This document shows positions 5,742 through 5,815 of a stretch of DNA of 5,815 nucleotides, piece after piece. Source of the stretch: Methylococcaceae bacterium (GTDB lineage Bacteria; Pseudomonadota; Gammaproteobacteria; Methylococcales; Methylomonadaceae); contig JAUYMX010000482.1 in the NCBI GenBank assembly GCA_030699345.1, positions 1-5,815 on the forward strand. The letters run 5' to 3'. The notes below the pieces were generated by a model that saw only the letters and a program-made list of their open reading frames with translations, was not told where the DNA came from and made no database searches. The position numbers and the translations under genes were made by a program. Each line of letters opens with the position of its first letter. The stretch's first letter is position 1.

Positions 5742-5746
5742 AGAAA

Positions 5747-5815
5747 ATGAGCGACCTGATTAACGACCCGAACCTGATTTCAGCCATGCAAGAATTAGGG
5801 CGTGGACTCAAATCC
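5747..5815 (+). CDS. Start of an unidentified protein-coding gene (cut by window edge)
   Basis: ATG at 5747 follows a strong AAGGAG site with a 5-base spacer, and the frame stays open for 23 codons to the window end. The visible protein starts MSDLINDPNLISA and goes on to MQELGRGLKS. No domain can be recognised in so short a piece. The MQELGR stretch faintly resembles the N-terminal helix of glutamate-5-semialdehyde dehydrogenase (ProA), but this is a weak impression and I would not name the gene from it. It reads away from the transposase and the exopolysaccharide operon and is probably a separate transcription unit. Confidence 0.75.
   Translation, partial: MSDLINDPNLISAMQELGRGLKS

Larger units (their letters stand above)
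5543..5746. other. Divergent intergenic region between transposase and plus-strand gene
   Basis: This 204-bp gap separates two genes reading away from each other, so it should hold both promoters. It contains two perfect hairpins (5656-5674, 5715-5729), a CCCTGAGGG palindrome (5672-5680) and a 60-codon minus-strand open frame (5555-5737, TTG start) that I do not count as a gene. A weak plus-strand TTGAAA at 5637-5642 has no good -10 at the right spacing, so no promoter is assigned. Confidence 0.5.

Noticed and set aside
1..5815. CRISPR array, tRNA or rRNA gene
   Set aside because: No regularly spaced identical repeats and no tRNA- or rRNA-like sequence were seen on either strand.

Overview
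The window looks like a piece of a proteobacterial chromosome, probably gammaproteobacterial. The Wza-type export lipoprotein, the Wzc-type tyrosine kinase, a REP-associated transposase and a proteobacterial repeat that reads PFDKLRTN in one frame all point that way. A methanotroph-like gammaproteobacterium is a guess from overall style, not something the sequence proves.

From right to left on the minus strand, positions 4783 to 1 hold the start of an exopolysaccharide or capsule operon of the Wzy-dependent type. The order is: a polyprenyl-phosphate hexose-1-phosphate transferase (WcaJ/EpsB-like, 3362-4783), which puts the first sugar on undecaprenyl phosphate; a Wza-like outer-membrane export lipoprotein (2248-3348); and a Wzc-like chain-length regulator fused to a BY-type tyrosine kinase (1-2062, C-terminus cut by the window edge). 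Together they would start the repeat unit, control polymer length and export, and form the outer-membrane exit. No Wzb-type phosphatase lies between wza and wzc, where E. coli has it.

The 185-bp gap between wza and wzc holds two short hairpins and a pair of inverted REP-like units whose inner base pairs have changed in a compensated way. The 219-bp region upstream of the operon (4784-5002) has, going toward the gene, four imperfect 11-bp direct repeats, an overlapping 16-bp palindrome and two bulged hairpins with AAA loops. It is the likely control region.

Upstream of that, 5003-5542 (minus) encodes an intact REP-associated tyrosine transposase (RAYT) with a TTG start. The 204-bp stretch 5543-5746 separates it from a plus-strand gene that begins at 5747 behind a strong ribosome binding site and leaves the window after 23 codons. 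That stretch holds two perfect hairpins and a 60-codon open frame that is probably not a gene.

All the long plus-strand open frames between 62 and 4720 lie antisense to the three operon genes and are not counted as genes.
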